Assembly (NCBI GenBank): GCA_035945115.1
Contig: DASZAN010000059.1
Span: forward strand, 59,283-123,282
Direction of reading: 5' to 3'
DNA: 64,000 nt
Source of the DNA: DAHUYF01 sp035945115
GTDB taxonomy: Bacteria; Pseudomonadota; Alphaproteobacteria; ATCC43930; CGMCC-115725
Within the stretch, counting starts at the first letter, position 1. Each line of letters begins with the position of its first letter. A model generated the notes under the pieces. It did no database searches. It was not told the origin of the DNA and was given only the letters and a program-made list of their open reading frames with translations. Shown here in pieces: positions 34,850 through 45,427 of the stretch. A program made the position numbers and the translations under genes.

Positions 34850-35326
34850 TCAACCGGCGGATTGTAGAAGGCTGTCGAGCATCCAGGCGGCCTTTTCGTG
34901 CGCGCGGATGCGTTGTGTGGCGAGGTCGGCGCTCCCGACATCATCATGCGCTTCGGCGACTTCTACCACCGCCCGCGCGCTGCGGCCCGCGGTGCGGTTG
35001 TCGGCGAGAAGTTGGCGCAGCATCTCGGTGGCGCCGGGCGTGCCGGAGAGCTCCTCGATCGAGGCGAGACGCTTGAACTCGCCGTAACTGGCCGGCGCGT
35101 GCAGGCCCAACGCGCGGATGCGCTCGGCGATCTCGTCGTTGGCGCCGGCGAGCTCGGAGTATTGCGCCTCGAAGAGCTTGTGCAGGTCGTAGAAGCGCGG
35201 ACCCGTCACATTCCAATGACACCCCTGAGTCTTGAGGTAGAGCGTGTAGGTGTCGGCGAGCAGCTTCGCGAGCGTCGCGGCGATCTCTTGCCGAGCCTGC
35301 TGATCGTTGTGATAGGGCTGGGTCAT
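34850..35326 (-). CDS. dps: Dps-type DNA-protection ferritin
   Basis: Twelve-mer mini-ferritin that stores iron using peroxide and shields DNA. The 158 residues contain ferroxidase residues in CHWNVTGPRFYDLHKLFEAQY (quoted in part; HW, D and E ligands) and a C-terminal helix AHEKAAWMLDSLL. ATG 35326 with AAGGAGG is the start; a GTG 6 bp earlier is unlikely. It is divergent from oxyR with a 108-bp shared promoter region, the classic arrangement for peroxide induction by OxyR. Confidence 0.95.
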   Translation of the reverse strand: MTQPYHNDQQARQEIAATLAKLLADTYTLYLKTQGCHWNVTGPRFYDLHKLFEAQYSELAGANDEIAERIRALGLHAPASYGEFKRLASIEELSGTPGATEMLRQLLADNRTAGRSARAVVEVAEAHDDVGSADLATQRIRAHEKAAWMLDSLLQSAG

Positions 35327-35434
35327 GGCCACCTCCTTCGGGACTGCTGTTTCGCTCTTGCCGTGCCGTATAAATGCGCCTACATCAGCTATCGATCCAA
35401 TGAATAAATCTGGATACTTCGATCGGATTTATCG

Positions 35435-36352
35435 ATGATGCCGCTGCCCAGCCTGCAACAGCTCCGCTTCCTTTGCGCGCTCGCCGAGCATCGCCATTTC
35501 GGCCGCGCTGCCGAGGCATGCGCAGTGACGCAGTCGACGCTCTCCGCCGGGCTCAAGGAGCTGGAAGAGCGCTTGGGCGTGCCGCTCGTCGAGCGCTCGC
35601 ATCGCCGGGCTCTTTTCACACCGGTCGGCGAGGAGATCGTCGCGCGCGGCCGGCGCCTGCTGCGCGAGGCGCAGGACCTCACGGAGGCAGCGAGGAGCGG
35701 GCGCGAGCCGCTCGCGGGACCGCTCCGCCTCGGTGTCATCCCGACGATCGGGCCCTACCTGCTGCCCGCCGCCATGCGCGGGCTCGCCAAGCGGTTTCCC
35801 AAGCTCAAGCTCTATCTTCGCGAGGAGCAGACGGCGCCGCTCTTGGCGAAGCTCGAGGCGGGCGAGATCGATCTTGCGCTCATCGCGCTCCCTTATGCGA
35901 CGGGCGAGCTCGAGGTGATGACGCTGGGCGAAGATCCCTTGCTCGTGGCGCTACCGAAGACGCACCCACTCGTGCGCGAAAAGCGCGTCTCCCGCGCCGA
36001 TCTCGCCGGGGAAGCGCTGCTGTTGATGGAGGACGGCCATTGCCTGCGGAGCCATGCGCTCGAGGCGTGCCGCCTCGCCGCCCCCGACCGCAACGAAGTC
36101 TTCCAAGGCACGAGCCTCAAGACGCTGTTGCAGATGGCGGCGGGCGGCATCGGCATCACGCTCGTGCCGGCAATCGCAGCGCCGAGCGAGATTTCCCCGG
36201 GCTCCGGCCTTGTCGCGCGCCCGCTCGCGGGTGAGCCCCGTCGGACACCGGCGCTCGCCTGGCGGCCAAGCTCCGCGCGGAAAGCCGATTACCGCGTCTT
36301 TGGTGGTTATCTCGCCGAGATCATTGCCAACGCACCGCGCCCGCGCGCGTGA
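35435..36352 (+). CDS. oxyR: OxyR peroxide-sensing LysR regulator
   Basis: Activates antioxidant genes when its cysteine pair is oxidised. The N-terminal helix-turn-helix reads FGRAAEACAVTQSTLSAGLKELEE. The redox pair is Cys203 and Cys212 (GHCLRSHALEAC), nine residues apart as in Cys199/Cys208 of E. coli OxyR, which makes the assignment firm against other LysR proteins. The 305 residues are full length. ATG 35435 and 35438 are adjacent; either may be used. It is divergent from dps, its probable target. Confidence 0.95.
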   Translation: MMPLPSLQQLRFLCALAEHRHFGRAAEACAVTQSTLSAGLKELEERLGVPLVERSHRRALFTPVGEEIVARGRRLLREAQDLTEAARSGREPLAGPLRLGVIPTIGPYLLPAAMRGLAKRFPKLKLYLREEQTAPLLAKLEAGEIDLALIALPYATGELEVMTLGEDPLLVALPKTHPLVREKRVSRADLAGEALLLMEDGHCLRSHALEACRLAAPDRNEVFQGTSLKTLLQMAAGGIGITLVPAIAAPSEISPGSGLVARPLAGEPRRTPALAWRPSSARKADYRVFGGYLAEIIANAPRPRA

Positions 36353-36355
36353 GCT

Positions 36356-36835
36356 TCAATCGCGACGTGATTGTCGCGCGCGCTCGGCGGCCCGTCGGCG
36401 GAGCTCGTCGGTGGTGAGATTCTCTTTGCGCGTTGCGATGTGCCAGATGTGGCCGAATGGATCTTTGATCGTGCCGAGACGATCGCCGTAAAACTGATCC
36501 TCAACCGCGCGCACGATCGTCGCGCCGGCCGACACCGCGCGCGCGACGGTCGCATCGGCATCGGCGACGTAGAGATGCAGCGACACCGGCGAGCCGCCGA
36601 AGTGACCCGGCGCGTGTGCACCGAAATCGGGAAATTGATCGGCCAACATGATCTTGGACTCGCCGATCTCGAATTCGGCATGACCGATGCGGCCGTTCGG
36701 TCCGTCGAGGCGCATCACCTCGCGCGCGGCGAACGCGCGCGCGTAGAATTCGATGGCGCGTGCCGCGCCATCGACGATGATGTAGGGCGTCAACGTGCCG
36801 TAGCCTTCGGGAACGTGTCGCGGTTTTTCCGTCAT
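36356..36835 (-). CDS. VOC/PhnB-like glyoxalase-fold protein
   Basis: A 159-residue single-domain VOC protein of the PhnB-like branch: LTPYIIVDGAARAIEFYARAF at the N-terminus, RLDGPNGRIGHAEFEIG, a Pro-rich loop, and VEDQFYGDRLGTIKDPFGHIW with the typical DPFGH metal-side motif. The C-terminal tail is highly charged. Family members bind a metal and act on diverse small molecules or on none, so the substrate is open. It faces oxyR tail to tail with 3 bp between the stops. Confidence 0.88.
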   Translation of the reverse strand: MTEKPRHVPEGYGTLTPYIIVDGAARAIEFYARAFAAREVMRLDGPNGRIGHAEFEIGESKIMLADQFPDFGAHAPGHFGGSPVSLHLYVADADATVARAVSAGATIVRAVEDQFYGDRLGTIKDPFGHIWHIATRKENLTTDELRRRAAERARQSRRD

Positions 36836-37021
36836 CGGCGATCTCCCTCGCGTCGCTTCTCGGAGATAAACATCGCCGCTTTGAAATCTCTCATGCGCCA
36901 GCGCGATTCTCCTGCAGAATTAACCAAGATTACCGCATCGCGACGACGTTTTTTCTCCGATTTTTTCACCACTTGCGGCGAGCTTGCCGGTCGCGGTATT
37001 TACGAAGTCGTGAACGTCGCG

Positions 37022-37732
37022 ATGCCCTTCCGTGTCAGCCTCTCCAAGGCGCCCCGGCCCGTCGGCAAGGTGCCGGTGCGGGTGCGCGTGAGCCGCCGCG
37101 CCCGCCGCATGGCGCTCAAGATCGACGCGGTGGGCGATGCTGTCGAGCTGGTGCTGCCGCCGCGGACATCCCTCCCGCGGGCATTGAATTTCTTAAGATC
37201 GAATCGCGATTGGGTAGAAAGCCGGCTGGCCGCCCTGCCACCGCGCATCGCCTTCGTCGAAGGCGAGGAAGTGCCACTCTTCGGTGTTCCCCACCGTATC
37301 CGCTGCGTCGGCCGCTCGTCCGACCATGGACCAGTCTGGATCGAGGGACGGGAGCTGCGCGTCACCGGCCATGGGCCGCATGTGGCGCGCCGGGTGCGCG
37401 ATTTCCTCAAGGAGCGCGCGCGTGCCGAGCTCGGGCGGCGGGCGCGGCGGCTGGCGTCGCAGATCGGCAAGAGCGTCGGCCGCGTTACCGTGCGCGACAC
37501 GACGACGCGCTGGGGCAGCTGTTCCGCCAACGGAAACATGGCGTTCTCCTGGCGCCTCATCATGGCGCCTGAGGCGGTGCTGAGCTACGTCGTGGCGCAT
37601 GAGGTGGGACATCTCGTCGAGATGAACCACGGCCCCCGCTTCTGGAAACTTGTGGAGCGCCTGGTGCCCGATTTCGAGCGCCACCGCGATTGGCTCAATC
37701 AAAACCGCGCCTGGCTGCTCCGCATAGGCTGA
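37022..37732 (+). CDS. YgjP/SprT-like zinc metallopeptidase (DUF45)
   Basis: Predicted cytoplasmic metallopeptidase of 236 residues. The first part has VRVSRRARRMALKID and ALNFLRSNRDWVESRLAAL, typical of the family, and the C-terminal part has TTRWGSCSANGNMAFSWRL and the zinc site AHEVGHLVEMNHGPRFW, with HExxH and a downstream His. ATG 37022 is chosen; GTG 37010 is possible. Its last 34 bp overlap the convergent AmpG-type gene. The physiological substrate is unknown. Confidence 0.9.
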   Translation: MPFRVSLSKAPRPVGKVPVRVRVSRRARRMALKIDAVGDAVELVLPPRTSLPRALNFLRSNRDWVESRLAALPPRIAFVEGEEVPLFGVPHRIRCVGRSSDHGPVWIEGRELRVTGHGPHVARRVRDFLKERARAELGRRARRLASQIGKSVGRVTVRDTTTRWGSCSANGNMAFSWRLIMAPEAVLSYVVAHEVGHLVEMNHGPRFWKLVERLVPDFERHRDWLNQNRAWLLRIG

Positions 37733-39012
37733 GACGGCGGCTCGACGATGCGGCGCATCGCCACGAGCAGGCCGAGGCTTGGCAGGCAAGCAAGCGTCGC
37801 GAAGAGAAAGAACGGAATCCAGCCGGATTGGTCGACGAGAAAGCCGCTGGGCGCGGAGAGAAAGCGCGCGGGCACGGCGGCGAGCGAAGAGAAGAGGGCA
37901 TACTGCGTTGCGGTGAAAGCCGCGCTGCAGAGGCTCGACAAATACGCGACGAAGGCGGCGGACGCCATCCCGCTCGTGAAGTTCTCGCCAAAGATCGAGA
38001 GCGCAAGCATGAGATTGTCATGCCCCGCCGCGAAGAGCGCAATGTAGAGGAGATTGCCGAGCATCTGCAGAATGCCGGCATAGAGCAGCGCGCGGAAGAT
38101 GCCGAGCCGCGCCACCAGCGCGCCGCCCAGCGCGACGCCGCTCAATGTCGCGATAAGGCCGACGATCTTGCCGATATTGCCGACCTCCTCCTTGCTGAAG
38201 CCCAGCTCCTGATAGAGCGTCGTCGACATCGTCGCGGCAAACGCCTCGCCGAGCTTGTAGAGCACGATCAGCACGAGGATCGCGACCCAGCCATGCCGGC
38301 GCATGAAGTCCGCGAAGGGATCGATGATCGCCCGCCGCGCCCAAAGCGACACGCGCGCCGCCGCCGTGGCGCCGCTCGCGCGCGGCACGGCATCGGGCGG
38401 GACCATCGGCTCACGTGTTGCGAGCACGCTCCCGATGCCGATGAGAACGAGCGCCGCCATGATGGTATAGGCGAAGTGCCAGCCGCCCAGCGCCGCCGCG
38501 TCGTAGGCGCCGGTGCTGCCGGCGAGCGTGCCGAGGCGATAGCCCCATTGCGTCGCTGCCGCGCCCGCGCCCTGCTCCTCCGGCTGAAGGAGCTCGATGC
38601 GAAAGGCGTCGATGACAATGTCCTGGCTCGCCGAGAGAAAGGCTACGACGACGGCAAGGAGCGCCGTTAGCGGCAACTCCGCGGCCGGATCGGTTTGCCC
38701 CAGCGCGAAGATCGCCGCCATCAGCAGGAGCTGAATGACGAGCGCCCAGCTCCGGCGTCGCCCGAGGCGGCGCGTCAGGATCGGGACCGGCAGGCGATCG
38801 ATGAAGGGCGACCAGACGAATTTGAAGCTGTAGGAGGCGCCCACCAGGCTGAATATGCCGACGGCCGTGCGCGACACACCCGCTTCGCGCAGCCAATAGG
38901 AAAGCGTGCCGAAGACGAGCAGCAGCGGCAACCCACTGGAAAATCCCATGCAGAAGATCGCGAGCATGCGGCGGTCGCGATAGACGCCAAGCGCCGCACG
39001 CCAGCGGGTCAT
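37699..39012 (-). CDS. AmpG-type muropeptide permease (MFS)
   Basis: Twelve-helix MFS permease of 437 residues. The AmpG group imports anhydro-muropeptides for cell-wall recycling. Typical: FCMGFSSGLPLLLVFGTLSYWLR, ASYSFKFVWSPFIDRLPVP, LSASQDIVIDAFRIELL and TQWGYRLGTLAGS. ATG 39012 starts MTRWRAALGV. The family is well supported; transport of muropeptides rather than siderophores or other compounds is inferred. It overlaps the YgjP-like gene tail to tail. Confidence 0.9.
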   Translation of the reverse strand: MTRWRAALGVYRDRRMLAIFCMGFSSGLPLLLVFGTLSYWLREAGVSRTAVGIFSLVGASYSFKFVWSPFIDRLPVPILTRRLGRRRSWALVIQLLLMAAIFALGQTDPAAELPLTALLAVVVAFLSASQDIVIDAFRIELLQPEEQGAGAAATQWGYRLGTLAGSTGAYDAAALGGWHFAYTIMAALVLIGIGSVLATREPMVPPDAVPRASGATAAARVSLWARRAIIDPFADFMRRHGWVAILVLIVLYKLGEAFAATMSTTLYQELGFSKEEVGNIGKIVGLIATLSGVALGGALVARLGIFRALLYAGILQMLGNLLYIALFAAGHDNLMLALSIFGENFTSGMASAAFVAYLSSLCSAAFTATQYALFSSLAAVPARFLSAPSGFLVDQSGWIPFFLFATLACLPSLGLLVAMRRIVEPPSQPMRSSQARF

Positions 39013-39053
39013 CCGATTTCTCGCGACGGAGCCAAGACGCGATCATTTTTGTC

Positions 39054-39130
39054 GTCATGACCGGCCTTGTCCCGGTCATCCACGCCTTTCATCAAGACGT
39101 GGATGCCCGCGACGAGCGCGGGCATGACGA
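39054..39130. repeat. palindromic repeat (GTCATGACC...GCATGACGA type)
   Basis: CGTCATGACCGGCCTTGTCC and CATCCACG are mirrored by CGTGGATG and CGCGGGCATGACG around a short centre. This wording is a well-known dispersed palindrome in alphaproteobacterial intergenic DNA. It occupies most of the gap between the cyclophilin and AmpG-type genes. Confidence 0.7.
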
Positions 39131-39148
39131 GGAAGAACATCGAAAAAT

Positions 39149-39634
39149 CTAGTCCTTCACATCCGCCGCCACTTGCATTTTGACGATGCAGTCGGGATCG
39201 CTCACGCCGCCGCTGTCGGCGGCGTCGCCCTTCTTGATGGCATCGATATGCTCCATGCCCGAGACCACCTTGCCCCAGACGGTGTATTTGCCGTCGAGGT
39301 ATGGCGCGGCTGCGAAGCAGATGAAGAATTGGCTGTCGGCGCTGTCCGGTGATTGCGCGCGCGCCATGGAGGCGGTGCCGCGCACGTGCCTCTCCTTGGA
39401 GAACTCGGCCTTGAGCTTCTTGCCGGAGCCGCCGGTGCCGTCGCCCTTGGGATCGCCGGTCTGCGCCATGAAGCCCTCGATGACGCGGTGAAAAGCGATG
39501 CCGTCATAGAAGCTTTGGCGCGCCAGCTCCTTGATGCGCGCCACATGGTTGGGCGCGAGATCGGGTCGAAGCTCGATCACCACGCGGCCCGATGGCACGT
39601 CCAGATAAAGCGTATTCTCGAGATCGTCGCTCAT
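39149..39634 (-). CDS. cyclophilin-type peptidyl-prolyl isomerase, cytoplasmic
   Basis: Catalyses cis-trans isomerisation of Xaa-Pro bonds. The 161 residues show the bacterial cyclophilin core: GRVVIELRPDLAPNHVARIKEL in part, FYDGIAFHRVIEGFMAQTGDP, DSQFFICF and YTVWGKVVSGME. No signal peptide, so cytoplasmic. ATG 39634 has GAGGAG 8 bp before it. It follows, by 11 bp, a closely related exported cyclophilin gene, so the pair looks like an old tandem duplication that serves two compartments. Confidence 0.93.
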   Translation of the reverse strand: MSDDLENTLYLDVPSGRVVIELRPDLAPNHVARIKELARQSFYDGIAFHRVIEGFMAQTGDPKGDGTGGSGKKLKAEFSKERHVRGTASMARAQSPDSADSQFFICFAAAPYLDGKYTVWGKVVSGMEHIDAIKKGDAADSGGVSDPDCIVKMQVAADVKD

Positions 39635-39645
39635 CGGCAATCTCC

Positions 39646-40209
39646 TCAGCTCTTCTTGTCGGCGTCCGCCGCCACCTGCATGCGGACGACGCGGTCGGGA
39701 TTGTCCACCGCGCCATTGCGGTCTTTATTGCCCTTCTTGATCGCATCGATCGCCTCCATGCCGGAGACCACCTGGCCGAAGATGGCGTATTTGCCGTCGA
39801 GGAACGGCGCCTTGTCGAAGCAGATGAAGAACTGGCTGTCGCCGCTGTCGGGATCTGGGGAGCGCGCCAGACCGACGGTGCCACGCAGGAAATGCGCGTT
39901 CTGCGTGAACTCGGCCTTGACGGTCTGTCCCGAGCCGCCGCTGCCGGTCCCTTTGGGATCGCCCGTCTGCGCCATGAAGCCGTCGATGACGCGATGGAAG
40001 GTGAGTCCGTCATAGAAGCCGCGTCGCGTCAGCTCCTTGATATGCGCCACCGTCTTGGGCGCGAGGTCCGGGCGCAATTCGATGACGACGCGGCCTTTGG
40101 GCACGTCCATGTAAAGCGTGTTCTCTGGATCGGACGCGGCACGCGCCGGAACGAGCGCGAGGAGGATGAGACCGACAATGACGGCAAACGCACGAGGTGT
40201 ACGAGGCAT
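39646..40209 (-). CDS. cyclophilin-type peptidyl-prolyl isomerase, exported
   Basis: A 187-residue isomerase with an N-terminal signal peptide (FAVIVGLILLALVPARAAS) and the same core as its downstream neighbour: GRVVIELRPDLAPKTVAHIKEL in part, FYDGLTFHRVIDGFMAQTGDP, DSQFFICF and YAIFGQVVSGMEAID. It would help folding of periplasmic or outer-membrane proteins. Shared words such as GTGSGGSG show that the two genes are paralogues. It is first of the pair. Confidence 0.93.
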   Translation of the reverse strand: MPRTPRAFAVIVGLILLALVPARAASDPENTLYMDVPKGRVVIELRPDLAPKTVAHIKELTRRGFYDGLTFHRVIDGFMAQTGDPKGTGSGGSGQTVKAEFTQNAHFLRGTVGLARSPDPDSGDSQFFICFDKAPFLDGKYAIFGQVVSGMEAIDAIKKGNKDRNGAVDNPDRVVRMQVAADADKKS

Positions 40210-40312
40210 TGCTGAACGATCCGCTGCTGGTGAGAATGGCGGCGCGACCTTACCCGAAGCGTCCGCTGGCGGCTAGAGGCATGCGCGCACGCCCTCAGCT
40301 GCATGAGGACCG

Positions 40313-40408
40313 TGCGTCCTTCGACAGGCTCAGGATGAGGTCCTTCCTTCGTGGCCCATCTAGATGCCACACTCGATATTCCTCGTCCTCAGCCTGTCGA
40401 AGGACGCA
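40313..40408. repeat. 28-bp inverted repeat (TCCTTCGACAGGCTCAGG type)
   Basis: Arms at 40313-40340 and 40381-40408 are reverse complements with two mismatches, separated by 40 bp. The core CCTTCGACAGGCTCAG is a familiar dispersed proteobacterial repeat. It lies between the typA stop and the exported cyclophilin start. Confidence 0.75.
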
Positions 40409-40436
40409 TGGCGGCAAAGCAACGCGGCGTGCGTCG

Positions 40437-42260
<1,824 letters not shown>

Positions 42261-42500
42261 GGGCGCGGCAGGATGCGGAGGAATGGTTAAGATCGCGTGA
42301 CAGGCTTAGATGGTGACGCGCGCCGTGGGAGACAATGGTGGAAGAAGAACGGCGCTTATAACGCCGGCACTGCCTCGAGTCGATGAAGAAACGCAGGTGG
42401 CGAAAGCTCATCGTCCCTTGCTCGCTCCAGGACGCATGGACCTGCCGACATTTTAGGGCGTAAGCTTCACGTTGGCGTCCCCGTTGGGAGGGAGGTCTTC

Positions 42501-44207
42501 ATGACACAACTGCGTTCCTATCGAGACGCTTGGGCCGTTGCGCTCCTTGCTGTCGTCTTCACCACACCGATCTTCGCGGCGGAGACCGTGCCCTTCAAAG
42601 AGGGCGTGCAGATGCCGGCGCAGCCGCCGGGCGTCAGCTATGAGGAGGCGACGCCGCCGCTCTTCACCGATCTCGGCACCACCAGTTGGAAGATCACCAC
42701 CTCGGTGTCGGAGGCGCAGGCTTACTTCGATCAGGGGCTGCGCTTGGCCTACGGCTTCAACCATGCCGAGGCGCGGCGAGCCTTCCGCCAGGTGCAGAAG
42801 CTCGATGAGGCAGCGCCGATGGGGTATTGGGGCGAAGCCTGGGTGCTCGGCCCCAACATCAACGCACCGATGGATGCGGCGGCGAATGCGCCGGCGTTTG
42901 CCGCCCTCCGCGCGGCGCAGGCGCGGGCGAAAGCGGGCTCTGCCAAAGAGCAGGCGCTCATTGCCGCGCTCGCCGCGCGCTACGCAGAGGACGCGAAGGC
43001 CGAGCGGGCTCCGCTCGATGCTGCCTGGGCGGACGCCATCGGCAAGGTCGCGGCGCAATTTGCCGACGACAACGACATCGCCGTGATGCACGCCGAGGCG
43101 ATGATGGACACGCAGCCTTGGAGCTACTGGACCGACGGCGGCAAGACGCCCAAGGGCCACGGCGCCGAGATCGTCGCCACCTTGGAGCGGGTGCTGGCGC
43201 GCGCACCCGATCACCCCGGCGCCATCCATCTCTATATCCACGCCGTCGAGGCATCCGACCGGCCGGAACGCGCCGAACCCTATGCCGAGCGGCTCGCGGC
43301 GCTGATGCCGGGCGCGGGGCACATCGTGCACATGCCCGGCCACATCTATTACCGCGTCGGTCGCTATCTCGACGCGCTCGAGACCAACAAGCACGCGGTC
43401 GCCATCGACGAGGCCTATATCGCCGCCGAGCATCCCGTCGGCGTCTATCCCGTCGGCTACTATCCGCACAACGTGCATTTCCTGATGGCGGCGGCGCAAA
43501 TGGCGGGTGACGGCCCGACCGTGCTCAAAGCGGCGACGCGGCTTGGCGAGATCATCCCGCCGGAGCTCGGCGCGCAAGTGCCGATCGCACAGCCGGTGAT
43601 GGCGGCACCGTACTTTGCCCAGGCGCAATTCGCCGCGCCCGAGGCGGTGCTCGCCTTGCCGCATCCGGAGAAGGTGCCGCCCTACGTCCAGGCGATCTGG
43701 CACTATGCCCGCGGCGTGGCGCTGGCGCGGCTCGGAAAGCTTGACGATGCGGCCGCCGAAGACGTCGCGATCGAGCAGATCGGGCAACAGGACGGCGTGA
43801 CTGGCCTCGCCCATGCTGGCATTCCCGCGCCCGAGGTGCTGGCGATCGCGCGCGAGGTGCTGGCGGCGCGCATCGCGCAGGCGCGCGGCGATCTCGTCGC
43901 CGCAGCCGCTGCCTTCGAGCGCGCCGCGACGCGGCAAGAGGGGCTCAACTACATGGAGCCGCCCTACTGGTACTACCCGATCCGCCAATCCCTCGGCGCG
44001 GTGCTGCTCGCCGCCGGCAAAGTCGATGATGCCGAACGCGCATTCCAGGCGGCGCTGCAACGCGCGCCCAACAATGGCTGGGCTATCTATGGGCTCATCG
44101 AGGTGGCGAAGGCGCGCGGCGATGGCGCCGGCCAAAAGGAGCAAGAGGCGCGGCTCACGCGCACCTGGATCGGCGATCGCGACTTGCTCGATTTGAAGCG
44201 TCTCTGA
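42501..44207 (+). CDS. exported TPR-repeat protein
   Basis: A 568-residue periplasmic or surface protein. A signal peptide (WAVALLAVVFTTPIFA) precedes a helical TPR-like repeat array. Recurrent units include AQAYFDQGLRLAYGFNHAEAR near residue 75 and AERAFQAALQRAPNNGWAIYGL near the end. Distinctive motifs are MGYWGEAWVLGPNINAPMD and HMPGHIYYRVGRY, conserved in a family of unknown function. No enzyme domain. ATG 42501 has GGGAGGGAGG about 9 bp before it. Confidence 0.85.
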   Translation: MTQLRSYRDAWAVALLAVVFTTPIFAAETVPFKEGVQMPAQPPGVSYEEATPPLFTDLGTTSWKITTSVSEAQAYFDQGLRLAYGFNHAEARRAFRQVQKLDEAAPMGYWGEAWVLGPNINAPMDAAANAPAFAALRAAQARAKAGSAKEQALIAALAARYAEDAKAERAPLDAAWADAIGKVAAQFADDNDIAVMHAEAMMDTQPWSYWTDGGKTPKGHGAEIVATLERVLARAPDHPGAIHLYIHAVEASDRPERAEPYAERLAALMPGAGHIVHMPGHIYYRVGRYLDALETNKHAVAIDEAYIAAEHPVGVYPVGYYPHNVHFLMAAAQMAGDGPTVLKAATRLGEIIPPELGAQVPIAQPVMAAPYFAQAQFAAPEAVLALPHPEKVPPYVQAIWHYARGVALARLGKLDDAAAEDVAIEQIGQQDGVTGLAHAGIPAPEVLAIAREVLAARIAQARGDLVAAAAAFERAATRQEGLNYMEPPYWYYPIRQSLGAVLLAAGKVDDAERAFQAALQRAPNNGWAIYGLIEVAKARGDGAGQKEQEARLTRTWIGDRDLLDLKRL

Positions 44208-44215
44208 CGAGAGGC

Positions 44216-45211
44216 CTAGAGTAGGCCCGCCTCGTTCGCCAGCGTCTTGAGCGAGGCCTCGGGCCGCGCGCCATAGTGGCCGATGACCTCGGCGGCGGCG
44301 AGGCTGCCGAGGCGGCCGCAGGTGACGAGATCGCGGCCGTGCGTCAGGCCGAAGAGAAAACCGCTCGCATAGAGATCGCCGGCGCCGGTGGTGTCGACGA
44401 GCTTCGCCACCTTGACCGCCGGCACGCTCTCGGTCTTCTCCGCCGTCACCACATAGGAGCCGCGCTCGCTTCGCGTCAGCGCCGCGATCTCGCATTTGCC
44501 GCGCACGGCAGCGAGCGCCCGGTCGAAGTCCTTCGTCTCGTAGAGCGCGGTGATCTCAGCCTCGTTGGCGAAGAGAATATCGACATGCCCTTCGATGAGC
44601 GCGCGGAATTCGCGGCGGTAGCGCTCGACGCAGAACGCGTCGGAAAGTGTGAGGCTGACCTTGCGACCGGCGCCGTGCGCGATCTCCGCCGCCTTCTGGA
44701 ACGCCGCCTTGGCGCGCGGCGGATCGAAGAGATAGCCCTCGAGATACGTGACATGTGCCGCCTCGATGACCGTGCGGTCGATGTCCTCGGGTCCAAGCTC
44801 GACGCAAGCGCCCAAGAAGGTGTTCATCGTGCGCTGCGCATCGGGCGTCACCAGAATGAGCGAGCGCGCGGTGGGCGCGCCGCCCGTGAGCGGCGCCGTC
44901 TCGAAGCGCACGCGAGTGGCGCGCATGTCGTGGGCGTAGACACGGCCCAGCTGATCGTCCGCGACCTTGCCGATATAGGCGCCCTTGCCGCCGAGTGAGG
45001 CGATGCCGGCCATGGTGTTGCCGGCAGAGCCGCCCGACATCTCGATGCCTGGCCCCATCTCGGCGTAGAGCGCCTCCGCGCGCGCGGCATCGACGAGCAG
45101 CATCGCACCCTTGGCGAGCCCCTGGCGCGCGAGAAAGGCGTCATCGGCTTGGGCTATGACATCGACGATCGCGTTGCCGATGCCGACGACATCAAGAGGC
45201 GGTGCAGGCAT
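44216..45211 (-). CDS. PfkB-family carbohydrate kinase, adenosine-kinase-like
   Basis: Ribokinase-fold sugar or nucleoside kinase of 331 residues. Seen: VGIGNAIVDVIAQ at the start, the Gly-rich EMSGGSAGNTMAGIASLGG, and the C-terminal signature DTTGAGDLYASGFLFG with the catalytic Asp in GAGD. The pattern fits the adenosine kinase-like branch common in alphaproteobacteria; a different substrate is possible. ATG 45211 (MPAPPLD) is chosen over in-frame starts farther upstream. It faces the TPR gene with 8 bp between the stops. Confidence 0.9.
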   Translation of the reverse strand: MPAPPLDVVGIGNAIVDVIAQADDAFLARQGLAKGAMLLVDAARAEALYAEMGPGIEMSGGSAGNTMAGIASLGGKGAYIGKVADDQLGRVYAHDMRATRVRFETAPLTGGAPTARSLILVTPDAQRTMNTFLGACVELGPEDIDRTVIEAAHVTYLEGYLFDPPRAKAAFQKAAEIAHGAGRKVSLTLSDAFCVERYRREFRALIEGHVDILFANEAEITALYETKDFDRALAAVRGKCEIAALTRSERGSYVVTAEKTESVPAVKVAKLVDTTGAGDLYASGFLFGLTHGRDLVTCGRLGSLAAAEVIGHYGARPEASLKTLANEAGLL

Positions 45212-45427
45212 GGATCTCGTCCGCATAGGAAGGGAGGTGCTCGTCGAGTATAGGAAGGCGCTGCATGACGGCAAAATTTCGTTCAAGACGGCGCGAACAT
45301 GCCGATAATTCGCTTCGATATTGCTTGCCTCGATCGCCCGTCGCGATCAGCCTTGCCGTGCCCGAAGCATACCCTGCCGAGAAAGCGCAAAGACGCTTGT
45401 CGGCCTGTCGCAAATGGGGTGCCGGTC

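Noticed and set aside
35327..35434. A precise OxyR operator in the dps-oxyR gap
   Set aside because: Partial CTAT/ATAA half-sites are visible, but spacing does not clearly fit the OxyR consensus, so I list only the gene arrangement.
42453..44495. A 680-codon open frame on the minus strand opposite the TPR gene
   Set aside because: It is Arg/His/Gly-rich without any family motif and lies antisense to a convincing gene with a signal peptide; such frames are common in high-GC DNA.
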